Shown piece after piece: positions 18,931-27,500 of a stretch of DNA of 27,500 nucleotides; the stretch's first letter is position 1; every line of letters begins with the position of its first letter. Source of the DNA: Prorocentrum cordatum (Eukaryota > Sar > Dinophyceae > Prorocentrales > Prorocentraceae). Where the stretch lies: contig CAUYUJ010011181.1 of assembly GCA_963575745.1 (NCBI GenBank), positions 60,487 to 87,986 on the forward strand, read 5' to 3'. The notes beneath the pieces are model-generated. The model worked only from the letters and a program-made list of their open reading frames with translations. It was not told the origin of the DNA and did no database searches. The position numbers and the translations under genes were made by a program.

Positions 18931-19745
18931 TAATTAGCTCCACTCCTTGCCAATTGAACTTGAGACCGCAGTGCATCTCGCGGGTCTCGACAGCATTCAT
19001 GAGCGCCTGCGCGACGCGAGGGTCGCTGTCAATCAACAGGGTGTCATCTGCGTAGACAAGCTCTTTCACGAAATTCTCCCCCGGCAGCTCTCTCATGTTC
19101 GTGTGCACCATCTTGTGCGCATCCGTGAGGAGGGTGGTGATCGCGATCTTGACGAGGATAATGGAGAGTGGGCACCCTTGACACATCCCATGGCTTTGGG
19201 AGTGCTCGGCAGACGTCTCGTCAAACTCGCTCACGACGAAAGTGCGGTCTTGGTAAATGGAGGCCACGACGCGCGCGAAGTGGTCAGGCAATTCAAATCT
19301 TCTCAGAGAGGCCGCCAGCGCCGTCGGCGAAGCCGAATCGAACGCTTTGGCCCAATCTAATGCGAGCGGCAGGACCTCTCCGTCTCTGTTTGCCCTCGCG
19401 TCCTCTATCACCCGTCTTGCAAGGAAGATGGTGTCGGCCGTCCCCCTGCCAGACCAGAGACCGAATTGTGTCTTCCAAATCTTGGATTCGGCACCAGCGT
19501 GATTTAGACGGCCCAGCATTATCGCAGCAAACACTTTGTAGCCGATGGGGAGAAGACATATGGGTCTGTAGTTGTCGCACGACGCCGGATCGCCTTTGTT
19601 GTAGATCATGAGAACTGTACCTTTCCTCCAGGCGTCTGGCACGCTCGCCTGCGTCCGTGCCTTGTTGCGGAAAGCTGTGATCCACGACAGCGCTGTCTCG
19701 CCATCTCCAACAGCTGCCTTCATAATTCCGGAGGAAGCTTGTCCC
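18930..19745 (-). pseudogene. LINE 2 reverse transcriptase domain (longest near-intact RT in the window)
   Basis: A single frame is open across the whole RT palm. It contains VPDAWRKGTVLMIYNKGDPA and NYRPICLLPIGYKVFAAIML (NYRPI), then FGLWSGRGTADTIFLARRV and LPLALDWAKAFDSASPTALA (motif A, D-W-x-KAFD). SHGMCQGCPLSIILVKIAI follows (motif B, QGCPLS), then VKELVYADDTLLIDSDPRV (motif C YADD, about 19065-19055) and HCGLKFNWQGVELI. All catalytic Asp residues are present. The reading frame N-terminal to RT comes from another frame and is not real coding sequence. Despite the good RT, the truncated endonuclease and flanking frame changes make autonomous movement implausible. Confidence 0.82.
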
Positions 19746-20199
19746 TCCCAGCTGCTTTTCCACCGCGCAACCGCTTGACCGCCTGGCGGACTTCGACATC
19801 GGTGATTGGTCCGAGTAGCACCAGGAGCTCTCCGTGGATTGGTCTCTCGTCGGGCAGCACTGACGTGGGCCTTACTGCCCATTGCACCGTTTCCAGATTC
19901 TTGGCTAGCGTCTCGGCCCTGGCGCCGCTGTCCACCAGAGCGCCGGCAGCGTCCCGGAGGCGTCCTTGCTGCGGACAAAATCCCTTCCGTAGTTTGCGCG
20001 CCTCGCCCCAGTTGCCGTCTGCAGTGAGCTTCTCGAGCCAGTTCGCGCGGCCCCGCGCCGCAGATTTTCGCGCAGATTTAGCAAGGTTGCGCTCTGCAAC
20101 AGTGGGTACTGACCGCCGCGCTTCTCCTCGACGGGCGTTCAGCTGCAGGGTGCTCTCTGTCACCCACGGCCTCCGTGCAGCAATCGGCTTCTCTTGCAA
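19720..20199 (-). pseudogene. LINE 2 endonuclease-RT linker
   Basis: RRPWVTESTLQLNARRGEAR, NWLEKLTADGNWGEARKLRK, GRLRDAAGALVDSGARAETL and VQWAVRPTSVLPDERPIHGE are the blocks that precede the RT in this LINE type. They end in ITDVEVRQAVKRLRGGKAAG and RDKLPPEL with TAA at the end of the frame. The GKAxGxDxxPPE pattern is a classic LINE RT entry. Reading continues into RT only after a frame change at about 19735. Confidence 0.7.
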
Positions 20200-20399
20200 G
20201 GTTTGGGATGCCGCGTGCTCGAACGCGTCGACAAGCCCGCACTACGCAATGTTCACGTCATGCTGCTCATTGTCTTGTTCGTCTATATCTTCCAGGGAGC
20301 GCGAGAGATGCTGCCTGAAAATTCACTGCGTGCTTTCCTCGTTCAGCCGCTGCACGTCGAGCTCGGGCGGTCTCCCGTCCTCCGACACCCTGTCGACGG

Positions 20400-20620
20400 C
20401 CACGTGCAGCCGGGGCCGCCAGCACGAAGTGGTATGAGGCAAGCGGCACCTCGTGGCGTACCTGCACGTCGTTGACCTTCGGGAGCCAGTCCTGTTCGCA
20501 GACTACGAAATCGATCTGTGAGTGTCTACACAGTGCATTCTGCATCTTCTGGAGAGCGTGAACAACCAATCCGCCTCTGTCGAAGGACCCGGCCACATGC
20601 TGCTGTGAGTCTCGCATTGT
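20400..20620 (-). pseudogene. LINE 2 endonuclease C-terminal remnant
   Basis: The minus frame gives HSQIDFVVCEQDWLPKVNDV followed by VRHEVPLASYHFVL. The IDF box and the closing S-x-H pattern are the end of an AP-type endonuclease. The usual SDH reads SYH, so the catalytic Asp is lost. Upstream (above about 20620 in window terms) the frame runs into the palindromic tandem repeat, and the rest of the domain, including the GDFN box, is absent. Confidence 0.55.
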
Positions 20621-20628
20621 GGGTATCG

Positions 20629-20885
20629 CCTTCTGTGGAGCTCCCCGTGGGACCACGAACCGCGTGAGGGGAGTGCCGTAATGCGTGGGGGGCGACGCGG
20701 GCGGCCGCGGCCTTTTGGCCTTCGGTGGAGCCCCCATATGGGGGCCACGAAGCGCTGTCCTGGGCGGGGACCGCATGCGGCCGCGGCCACTGGGGCCTTC
20801 GGTGGACCCCCTCGTGGGGCCACGAGCTGCTGCACCGGGTGGGGGGGGAGCCTGCGGCCGCGGTTGCTGGGACCTTTGTGTGGAG
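20629..20885 (+). repeat. 77-bp tandem repeat with palindromic centre, about 3.2 copies
   Basis: Unit starts (ccttcggtggag or variants) are at 20629, 20719, 20796 and 20873, spaced 90, 77 and 77 bp. Each full unit holds a palindrome or near-palindrome of C-run/G-run type; the perfect one is gcccccatatgggggc at 20730-20745. Each unit also has a gcggccgcgg block (20701, 20777, 20854). It abuts the truncated 5' end of LINE 2. I cannot tie it to a known family. Confidence 0.8.
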
Positions 20886-20984
20886 GGGAGCGCGCCGCAG
20901 AAGGAGCAGACACCGGGGAGGCGTGCAGGAATCAGAGGGGCGGACGTATCGGAAACGTGAGGGGCGCATGCGAGGGAGTGGGAG

Positions 20985-21062
20985 GATCACTCGATGGGGA
21001 CACAAGGGAGACATGAGCGAGACAAAAAGGAGACATGAGGGAGGCAGGAGGGAGACATGAGG
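20985..21062 (+). repeat. Degenerate gggagacatgag tandem repeats
   Basis: The word ggagacatgag recurs at about 21008, 21031 and 21051 with related gagacaaaaa and gaggcagga spacers. It is a short purine-rich minisatellite with no coding signal. Confidence 0.6.
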
Positions 21063-21893
21063 GATACCGTTGGATGGAGGAGGGGATGAACATAAGACGG
21101 GGAGGATCTTCTTATGATGCTTCTCAGCAGCTCTGCGTCTCCACCTCTGCCCGGAAACAGCAAATAGAGGCATAATGCCAGAACATGGAACCTGGACGTA
21201 GGGCAGGGTGCAGGAACAACGTCGGCCGCGCAGCCAGGTTGCCCCCAAGGGGGGCGGCGGATTTTCCAAAGAATCTCCTCTCCCCTTCCTTTGGCCTCCT
21301 CCCCGTCCATGTATTCCTACAGTCGGACCGAGGTATGAGATCGAGGTCTCGCAGGGGAGGGTGCCCTAATGTTTTTCTTGTGTTGGATGTTCTTGTGCAT
21401 CTTGGGGGGGTACACTTGGATGTTCTGCGTGTTTTAGTCGGCGGATGGTCTCTTGTTCTTGAAGGATTTTACTCTGTCCTCGGTCCGACTTTACTCTCCT
21501 TCTCGTCCTTCGTCCATCCTGTTCATTCTCCCTCTGTCTTCGTTCTACCCTTTTCTGTCGCGTACAGCTGGCGTCCTCCGAAATACTTACTCTTCCAGCT
21601 GTGCGCCCATATGTTCCCATGTCGTGTATGCTTTAGCAGCGCGGACTTCTCAGGTCTGGGAGCCGCTTCATTTGGACTAGTTACTTTGAATCCAAAATCG
21701 GCCGAACATTCTGATTCTTGTCCGCTGCGCCATTTCAAAGCACGAGGGGCTTTGTGTATTGCTATCTCCCTTCAGGACGTGCCAACCGGCCTCTGCTTCA
21801 CAAAGGGGGTCGCCGAGTTGCTCGGGGTGCAGACCGCCACTATCGATGTTGTGCTGAAGTGGGCCCAGGAGCGTCTATTTTCTGAGTCCATGT
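21063..21893. other. Unassigned stretch before the second GAT array
   Basis: No gene is recognised. One plus frame stays open from 21185 to beyond 21890, with hydrophobic and Ser/Leu-rich pieces, ending LCFTKGVAELLGVQTATIDV. It matches no family that I know and then runs into the GAT repeat, so I do not call it coding. Confidence 0.3.
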
Positions 21894-22640
<747 letters not shown>

Positions 22641-22669
22641 GAGGAGGTGGAGGAGGAACTGGGGGCAGG

Positions 22670-22882
22670 ATGACGACGGAGCAGGAGCAGGAGCAAGCGG
22701 ATCTCGAGCAGCAGCAGCGGCGGCGGCTGCAGCAGCTGCAGCAACACCAGACGGGAGCGGCACTAGGAGGAAGGGCAAGCGTGGTGGAACGATGCGGTGG
22801 CGCGTGCTTGGGAGAGGGGACCCGCAGGATCGCTCTTGGCGCTGCTCAGGATGCGTGCGTGCGAGCGCCTCGTTCCGAATAG
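22670..22882 (+). other. Small Gln/Glu-rich open frame after the GAT array (doubtful)
   Basis: An ATG at 22670 opens a 70-codon frame beginning MTTEQEQEQADLEQQQRRRL and QQLQQHQTG, then a Gly/Arg/Ala-rich part. The Gln-rich start comes from imperfect cag/gag triplets and may be just another triplet repeat (gcagcagcagcggcggcggc at 22709-22728). No homologue is recognised and there is no promoter or splice context. Treat as an unlikely gene. Confidence 0.12.
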
Positions 22883-22974
22883 TAAGTAGCACGCCATGGT
22901 GAGCCTGGCTTCCATCCAGTTTTCGAGAAGAGAGCACGCCCGACAGGTCCAGAACATTTCTCCGTGCCTGTCCG

Positions 22975-23105
22975 CGTTTGCCTGTTTCCTTTTGCTTTCT
23001 GGCTTGTTTGATTCGCGGGATGGTTTGCCTGCTTGCTTGTTTGCGCTTGCCTGTGCTTGCTTGGTTGCTTGGCTATCTGCTCGCGCTTGCTTGCCTGCGT
23101 GGCCT
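22975..23105 (+). repeat. Degenerate tetranucleotide repeat (CTTG/CCTG words)
   Basis: cctgcttgcttgtttgcgct and cttgcctgtgcttgcttggt illustrate a loose 4-bp period of cttg, cctg and gttg. It is eroded and has no coding signal. Confidence 0.6.
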
Positions 23106-24028
23106 TGACCCTCTGGTCAGAACACGCTCCGGGACGGGGGGAGAGTTTTCGCCGCGTGGCCGTCGAGCACGGCGCTTCAAACTTCGGCACACGGCTCAGA
23201 GTCACACGACGAGGCCCTGCCCCCATGGCGAGCCAGGAGGCCGGGCGCGGCGAGCGGTTTGATTCGAACAGCCGGAGGGCGCCGAGAGAGCTCACGTCTG
23301 GCTAGATTCCGTCTAGCTTTGGGTGCCTGCCAGCGACGATACGGTTCCAGTGGTACAAGGAACCTCCGAGGTTGTGAGGCCGCCCGAGGCAGGCTCCGCC
23401 GAGGTGCCTCACACGACGTCCACGAGACTCCAATGGCCAAGCTCTGTCGGCTGGGCTTGGCACACCTTCTGGGTTCGCGGGGAAGCGCAGTTGGAGAGCC
23501 AGACGGGCCGCGGCACGCGGAGGCATTACCTGCGTTGCCAGTGATTCTCGAGCCAGTGCCAGGTGTGCAGAGGCCCGGAGGTCGCAGGCTGGCCACAGAG
23601 GTAAGAGCCCGCCAGCGAGCAGTCAAACGTTCCGTGAGGCAACGACCGCACTGCCGAGCCACTCTTCCTGTCCGGGGGCTGGCTTGTCGCGCGCCAGGGC
23701 CCCGAGCTTAGCATTGGGCGTTCCCAAGAGTAGTGCTGAAAGGGAATCATTCGATTTCGTCACAAATGTGTCCCGCCGCCCTCCGTAACAAATGTTTTTG
23801 TGCGCATTTATTTGACACATTCATCAGGTGGTCGGCAGGTTCAGCACCAGCTCTTGAGACGGGCCGGGAGAGGATCAGCACCAACCAGATCGTCGGTCAT
23901 GTGCCCCTTTGCCAAGGGCGCGCTCGAGGGCGCGAAGTTCTTCGCGCTTCGCGCCTCGCGGTTCGGCTCCGATCCCTCATCCTCCTCTTCTTCCCCGGGA
24001 GGCGGCGCGAGAACGCGAAGCTATTCGC

Positions 24029-24061
24029 ACTTCGCGCTTCGCGCAGCGCGAAGCGCGAAGT
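24029..24061. repeat. Perfect 16-bp inverted repeat with 1-base spacer
   Basis: acttcgcgcttcgcgc (24029-24044), a single A (24045), and gcgcgaagcgcgaagt (24046-24061) are exact reverse complements. A smaller related inverted repeat (gcgcgaag tt cttcgcgc) lies at 23930-23947. With a one-base spacer the likely structure is a cruciform or duplex dimer, not an ordinary RNA hairpin loop. Confidence 0.9.
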
Positions 24062-24558
24062 TGGGAGCCCTTGTTTACGCCGTTGCGCTATTGAGTGGGC
24101 ACCATCTTGGAAGCCGCAGCCCAGGCAAGCGTGTCCGCCTGAGCTCTTCGGGCGGACAGCCCCGAGCAGCCGTGGGAGAGGCCGCGCGCTCGCCGCATGC
24201 CGACAGAGTCACCGAGCCCCTCCGAGCCGACAAAGGGCACTCTGGCGCGAGGCAGCGCAAGCAGCCACGTCGCCGTGCCAGCCGCAGGCCACGGCTGTCC
24301 TGCCTGCGCCCCTTCCTGCGCATTCCAAGGCTACCCCGTCGCCTCACAGCAAACGATGTCAGCGCCAGCCGCTTGCATGCCACAGCAGTCACCACGCGAC
24401 GCGATATGTATATATACACATATATATAATCATGTGACGGCCACTTGCAGCGACCGTCCCGCGGCTGAGGGGACGACGGCGACTACTACGACCATCGCGA
24501 CGCCGAAACACTGCGTTCCACAAGCGGGCCTCGATCCTCCTCCTTGGGTAAGAAGGGG

Positions 24559-24569
24559 CTTGAGCCAAA
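24559..24569 (-). other. Possible relict of the dinoflagellate spliced-leader 3' end (weak)
   Basis: On the minus strand tttggctcaag matches the last 11 bases of the 22-base dinoflagellate spliced leader as I remember it. Relict leaders inside genomic DNA mark retroposed mRNAs in this group. Here the match is short, the upstream half does not match, and the sequence downstream (minus) is not recognisably coding. Confidence 0.2.
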
Positions 24570-24584
24570 CACGCGAGACTTGAT

Positions 24585-24735
24585 CCTCCTCCTCCCCCTC
24601 CCCCCCTCCTCCTCCTGCTTCCAGCCTCCTCCTCCTCCTCCTCCTCCACCCTTTCCTATTCTCCTCCTCCGCCGTCCCTTCCTGCCCCTCTTCATCCCCC
24701 TACTCTTCGTCCTCCTCCTTCCCCCTCCTGCTGCA
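24585..24735 (+). repeat. (CTC/TCC)n pyrimidine microsatellite
   Basis: Imperfect ctc/tcc triplets with C-runs, pyrimidine-rich on the plus strand. It ends before a Gln/Ala-coding-like patch (tgctgcagccgcccagcctc). Confidence 0.85.
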
Positions 24736-24859
24736 GCCGCCCAGCCTCGGCAGCTCTCCTTGTAACACCCTCCATCCACAGGGCAAGCTCGGGAAGGAGT
24801 TTTTGACCGACGCCAACAAGATGGCGGGAAAGGACACCCGTGCGCGGGGGGGAGGAGGC
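24736..24859 (+). other. Possible 3' splice site and short exon-like stretch
   Basis: A pyrimidine-rich stretch ending accctccatccacag (about 24767-24781) is followed by an open frame GKLGKEFLTDANKMAGKD, then TRARGG, that runs into the third GAT array. The acceptor context is good, but no family is recognised and no matching donor was found. Confidence 0.22.
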
Positions 24860-25143
24860 GGAGGAGGATATATGATGAAGAGGAGGATCGATGACGAGGA
24901 TGCTGATGATGCTGCTGCTGACGAGGCTGTTGATGAAGATGCTGTTGCTGTTGCTGTTGCGGTTGCTGTTGATGATGGTGTTGATGATGGTGGTGATGAT
25001 GCTGATGAGGATGCTGATGAGGTTGCTGACGAAGTTGGCGGTGGTGCTGCTGATGCTGCTGATGCTGATGCTGATGTTGATGCTGATGCTGATGTTGTTG
25101 TTGATGATGATAATGATAATGCTGCTGCTGATGATGCTGCTGC

Positions 25144-25183
<40 letters not shown>

Positions 25184-25249
25184 ACTGATGATGCTGATAA
25201 TGCTGCTGCTGCTGCTGATGATGATGACGATTATGATGACGATGATGAC

Positions 25250-25280
<31 letters not shown>

Positions 25281-25281
25281 C

Positions 25282-25355
<74 letters not shown>

Positions 25356-25356
25356 G
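24860..25356 (+). repeat. Third large (GAT/GCT/GTT)n array, preceded by GGA tract
   Basis: A short ggaggaggcggagg tract (24848-24872) passes into gat, gct and gtt triplets, with a pure (GAT)n run at 25281-25356. It reads Asp/Ala/Val-rich in one plus frame (24803-25369). Same orientation as the other two arrays. Confidence 0.95.
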
Positions 25357-25606
25357 CAATGGAACGTAGGTCGCAATCCGAGCACTGCGCCTCGCCGCCG
25401 CGGCGGCAGCGAGCTACAAACAGCGCGGAGGCGGCGACGAGGAGCCCGAGGATCCCACCCGACAGGTGCACCCCGGCAGCGGCCCTCCTGGGCAGGCGGG
25501 CCACTGCCGAGGCCCCACTGCCCCCGCGGGGGACCGGAGACCAGCCGCCCACCGCACGCGGCCACCGGGGCCGCCCCCTGGCCCCGCGGGCCCGCAGTGG
25601 GCAGCC
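25357..25606. other. GC-rich stretch between GAT and CTC arrays, no gene recognised
   Basis: Very GC-rich with Pro/Arg/Ala-rich open readings in several frames, as expected from base composition alone. No motif is recognised. Confidence 0.3.
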
Positions 25607-25760
25607 CCTCCTCCTCCTCCCTCCTCCTCCTCCTCCTCCTCCTCCTCCTCCTCCTCCTCCTCCTCTCCTCTCCTCCTCCTCCTCCTCCTCCTCCTCTCCT
25701 CCTCCTCCTCCTCCTCCTCCTCTTCCTCCTTTTCCTTTTCCTCCTCCTCCTCCTCCCAGG
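25607..25760 (+). repeat. (CTC/TCC)n pyrimidine microsatellite, second near GAT array 3
   Basis: About 150 bp of ctc triplets with a few tct and ttt changes near the end (ttcctccttttccttttcct). The minus strand reads Glu/Arg-rich. Confidence 0.9.
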
Positions 25761-26039
25761 GCCCCTGCAAGGAGTCGCGAGGCCGCCCCCGAACCAGAGT
25801 GTCGAGCCGAGCCCAGGCATCAGCACGCTGCTCCTGCCCACCCAGCCCTTGAGTCTGCCTCGTCAGCGCCAGCGAGTATACTGAGTATACCCGTACTCGG
25901 CGCCGAAGGGGTCCCACTCCCCATCATTTCGTCGATGCCACTGCAGCCTGGAGCGCCCCTAGGCAATCTCGCAGGCCTCGCGGTTAGCACCAACACCAAT
26001 ATCGGCGGCGTGCCTCCACCGAGGGAAGATGATCCCGGT
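25761..26039. other. Unassigned stretch downstream of the minus-strand gene
   Basis: Contains two gtatac palindromes separated by tga (25876-25890) and a caccaacaccaa word (25988-25999). The latter has an inverted relative, ggtgttggtgttggtgcc, at 26131-26148. No gene is recognised. Confidence 0.3.
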
Positions 26040-26394
26040 CTATGGTGGTAATATTCGGGCTTCCACGGTGGCCGAACTGTTACCACCAACACCAAAATCT
26101 GGGATCAGCTTCCCCCGGTTGGGGCAGACCCCGGTGTTGGTGTTGGTGCCCGTTTCCAGGTCTCCTACAATCCGCATCGACGGCAGCATCCCGCAACGCC
26201 CCGAAGACCATGTCCCAGTCCTGCCCTCCGGGCCCCTGGTCGCCCTCACAGTCTGGTCAGGGCCCTCGAGCAGCGCCGACGGCAGCTCCACGTGCTCCTG
26301 GCCCCAGCGGACGCCACCTCGGAGCAGCCCTCCGCGGTCAGCTTGGGGAAGACGGGAGCGGCGGGGAGCGCGAACGGCTTGCCCTCCGCGCCAC

Positions 26395-26995
26395 GCAATC
26401 CACCAGTGCCCCGCGGAGCTCCTCCGGCGCCGTCGCCATGAAGACCGCCTTCACGACAGTCTCCTCGAGCGCCTGGCCAAGCCACTCCAGTGCCGTCGCT
26501 GGGAAGTCCGCCTCCAGCTTCCCCAGCGTCGTCGCCATGAAGACCGCCACCGTGACTGTCCCCTCCGGCACATCGTGTAGCTTCTCCGGCGTCGTCGCCT
26601 TTGAGTACCGCCCCCACGTCGATCTCCTCCAGCGCCTCGTGGAGCTCCAGCGCCATCGCCACGAAGACCGCCCCCACGACGACACCTCCAGCGCCACGTG
26701 GAGCTTCTTCAGCGTCGCCGCCATGAAGACCGCCTCCACGACAGTCTTCTCCAGCGCCTCGTGCAGATTCTTCAGCGCCGCCGGCTTGAAGACCGCACCC
26801 ACGACGATCTCCTCCAGCACCTTGTGGATCTTCTCCAGCGTCGTCGCCACCGAGCCCGCCCCCGTGACAGTCTCCTTCAGCGCCTCGTGGAGCTCCTCCA
26901 GCCTCGTCGCCTTGAATGCCGCCTCCCCGACGATCGGTCCCCTCCAGCGCCCTGTGGAGCCCCTTCAGCGTCGACGCCATGAATACCGCCACCTC
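26395..26995 (-). repeat. 63-bp tandem repeat encoding a 21-residue amphipathic motif
   Basis: About nine units on the minus strand. Typical ones translate as TVVEAVFMAATLKKLHVALE, IVVGAVFKPAALKNLHEALE and TVTGAGSVATTLEKIHKVLE, so the pattern is roughly [TI]VV.AVF.A[TA]L.KLHEALE. The regular spacing of Leu, His and hydrophobic positions suggests stacked helices. The recurring DNA word gtcgccatgaagaccgcc (plus strand) marks several unit starts. Units near 26690-26610 and 26930 are out of frame with their neighbours, and the unit near 26490 is longer. Confidence 0.7.
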
Positions 26996-27198
26996 GGCAG
27001 CCTCCTCCCGCGACACGGAGAGCGCCTCCAGCATGACCCCTGTCCTTCTCCAGGTCCTGCGGCCCGACGGTGAGCTGCTCGCCCCACGTTGCCCGAGCTC
27101 TCGACTTCCAGCTGGTCGCCGATGAGGTGCTCCGCGCCCGCGGGGCAGGCCGTGACGAGCTCCTTCACCAGCAGATCGCCCACCGCGAAGGCGTGGAC

Positions 27199-27381
27199 CT
27201 CCATCAGGAGAGAAAGAAACACACAGACACAATGAATCGTCGATTCCCCAGAAAATATGGGAAAATATGGGAAGTGGGGGGGAAGACAAAAACCCAGAAA
27301 ATATGTGAAAATATTGGGAATTATTTTTATTTGTGTGCATTTATTTGTGTGTCCCAGGGCCCCTTCAACGAAGGCGTCGAC
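27199..27381 (-). other. Putative 183-bp AT-rich GT-AG intron bounded by an 18-bp direct repeat
   Basis: Minus strand: exon 1 ends ...gtcctggag at 27382, the intron starts gtcgacgcc at 27381 and ends ...ctcctgatggag at 27199, and exon 2 starts gtccacgcc. A pyrimidine tract tgtgtttctttctctcctg lies just before the acceptor. Base composition drops sharply in GC only inside the segment. cgaaggcgt[c/g]gacctcca occurs at 27369-27386 and 27186-27203 (17 of 18 identical), so each splice site lies within one copy. The length is a multiple of three with no stop, so a read-through protein is formally possible. The inner half holds an AT-rich near-repeat (27247-27273 and 27293-27320). Confidence 0.6.
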
Positions 27382-27500
27382 CTCCAGGACTCCGCACGGA
27401 GCACCGCCAGTGGCCCATGCGGCGGCCACGCTCGTCCCATCCTCTGGCCCGCACCGACGAGCCATCTCGAGGTACGCTGGTGCAAGCTGGGGCCCGTCCA

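Larger units (their letters stand above)
18230..20620 (-). mobile_element. Second LINE-type retrotransposon (LINE 2), minus strand, 5'-truncated
   Basis: On the minus strand it runs from an endonuclease tail (about 20530-20420), through a linker (20199-19720) and RT with intact YADD (19735-18930), to a C-terminal region ending near 18230. Its sequence is clearly different from LINE 1 (for example ICLLPIGYKVFAAIMLGRL against IATLPVLCNVFARMLCGRL), so it is another family. Frame changes lie near 20210, 19735, 18935 and 18530. The missing 5' part is replaced by a 77-bp tandem repeat. The 3' end meets minisatellite array B, tail to tail with LINE 1. Confidence 0.75.
23106..24584. other. Unassigned stretch; hairpin, splice-like sites and a TA tract only
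   Basis: No protein family is recognised on either strand. I note a good 5' splice-like site (cagag/gtaagagcc, junction at about 23601) following an open plus frame that ends QRPGGRRLATE. There is also a GCGCGAA-rich zone with a perfect hairpin (24029-24061), and an alternating tract atatgtatatatacacatat at 24405-24424. None of these is enough to call a gene. Confidence 0.3.
26040..27500 (-). pseudogene. Repeat-protein gene of unknown function, minus strand, partial and frame-broken
   Basis: The gene enters from the right edge, so its 5' end is outside the window. Exon 1 codes (minus) DGPQLAPAYLEMARRCGPED and WATGGAPCGVLE. After a putative intron (27381-27199) exon 2 gives VHAFAVGDLLVKELVTACPA and GAEHLIGDQLEVESSGN, then EQLTVGPQDLEKD in a shifted frame, then about nine 21-residue amphipathic repeats. 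The tail ELPSALLEGPDQTVRATRGP and DLETGTNTNTGVCPNRGKL runs to TAG at 26040-26042. At least five frame changes are needed to follow the sense. They could be decay, assembly indels, or mean that only part is coding. I recognise no domain. The clear intron, sense-strand bias and codon-like repeats argue for a real, perhaps dying, host gene and not a retroelement. Confidence 0.4.

Noticed and set aside
24405-24432. TA-alternating tract as a TATA-box promoter
   Set aside because: Dinoflagellate promoters generally lack TATA boxes and no gene start is nearby.
24486-25841. Long minus-strand open frame rich in Arg, His and Gln across the third array
   Set aside because: It is the reverse reading of CTC and GAT microsatellites. 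The non-repeat ends show no family signal.
25870-25890. Two gtatac palindromes separated by tga as an attachment or operator site
   Set aside because: Six-base palindromes are common by chance and there is no context to support a role.

Overview
The window looks like nuclear DNA of a dinoflagellate. The grounds are GC-rich sequence crowded with decayed retroelements of types I associate with dinoflagellate genomes, very long simple-sequence arrays, no bacterial-style operons, and no rRNA or tRNA gene that I could recognise. The species cannot be told. The group assignment is inference from family resemblance, not from a database search.

Layout. 44-5897 (+): a broken DIRS-like (tyrosine-recombinase) retrotransposon. 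Its order is gag-like N-terminal segments, reverse transcriptase (RT), RNase H, tyrosine recombinase, and a C-terminal cytosine-methyltransferase-like domain. 5979-6556: a pair of 154-bp direct repeats around 270 bp of non-coding DNA. 6640-9740 (+): a 5'-truncated, decayed Ty1/copia-type pol (post-integrase linker, RT, RNase H). 9740-13700: no recognised gene; simple repeats (TCC, CA, GTC, GGA, and about 1 kb of GAT/GCT) and the first array of a 21-bp minisatellite. 13730-17571 (+): a LINE with ORF1-like, AP-endonuclease, RT and C-terminal regions, broken by stops and frameshifts. 17580-18140: a second array of the same 21-bp minisatellite. 18230-20620 (-): a second, different LINE, 5'-truncated inside the endonuclease, lying tail to tail with the first. 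20629-20885: a 77-bp tandem repeat with palindromic centres. 21894-22640 and 24860-25356: two more GAT/GCT arrays, with TCC/GGA tracts nearby. 26040-27500 (-): the only candidate host-type gene. Its 63-bp tandem repeats encode an amphipathic 21-residue motif, and an AT-rich 183-bp putative intron is bounded by an 18-bp direct repeat.

None of the retroelement frames is intact. Each has several frame changes and internal stops, so the window reads as a retroelement graveyard. Some frame changes could instead be assembly indels. The genes do not form a pathway. The observations most worth following are the recombinase-methyltransferase retroelement, the repeat-bounded intron in the minus-strand gene, the minisatellite arrays around LINE 1, and the repeated GGA-GAT/GCT layout.
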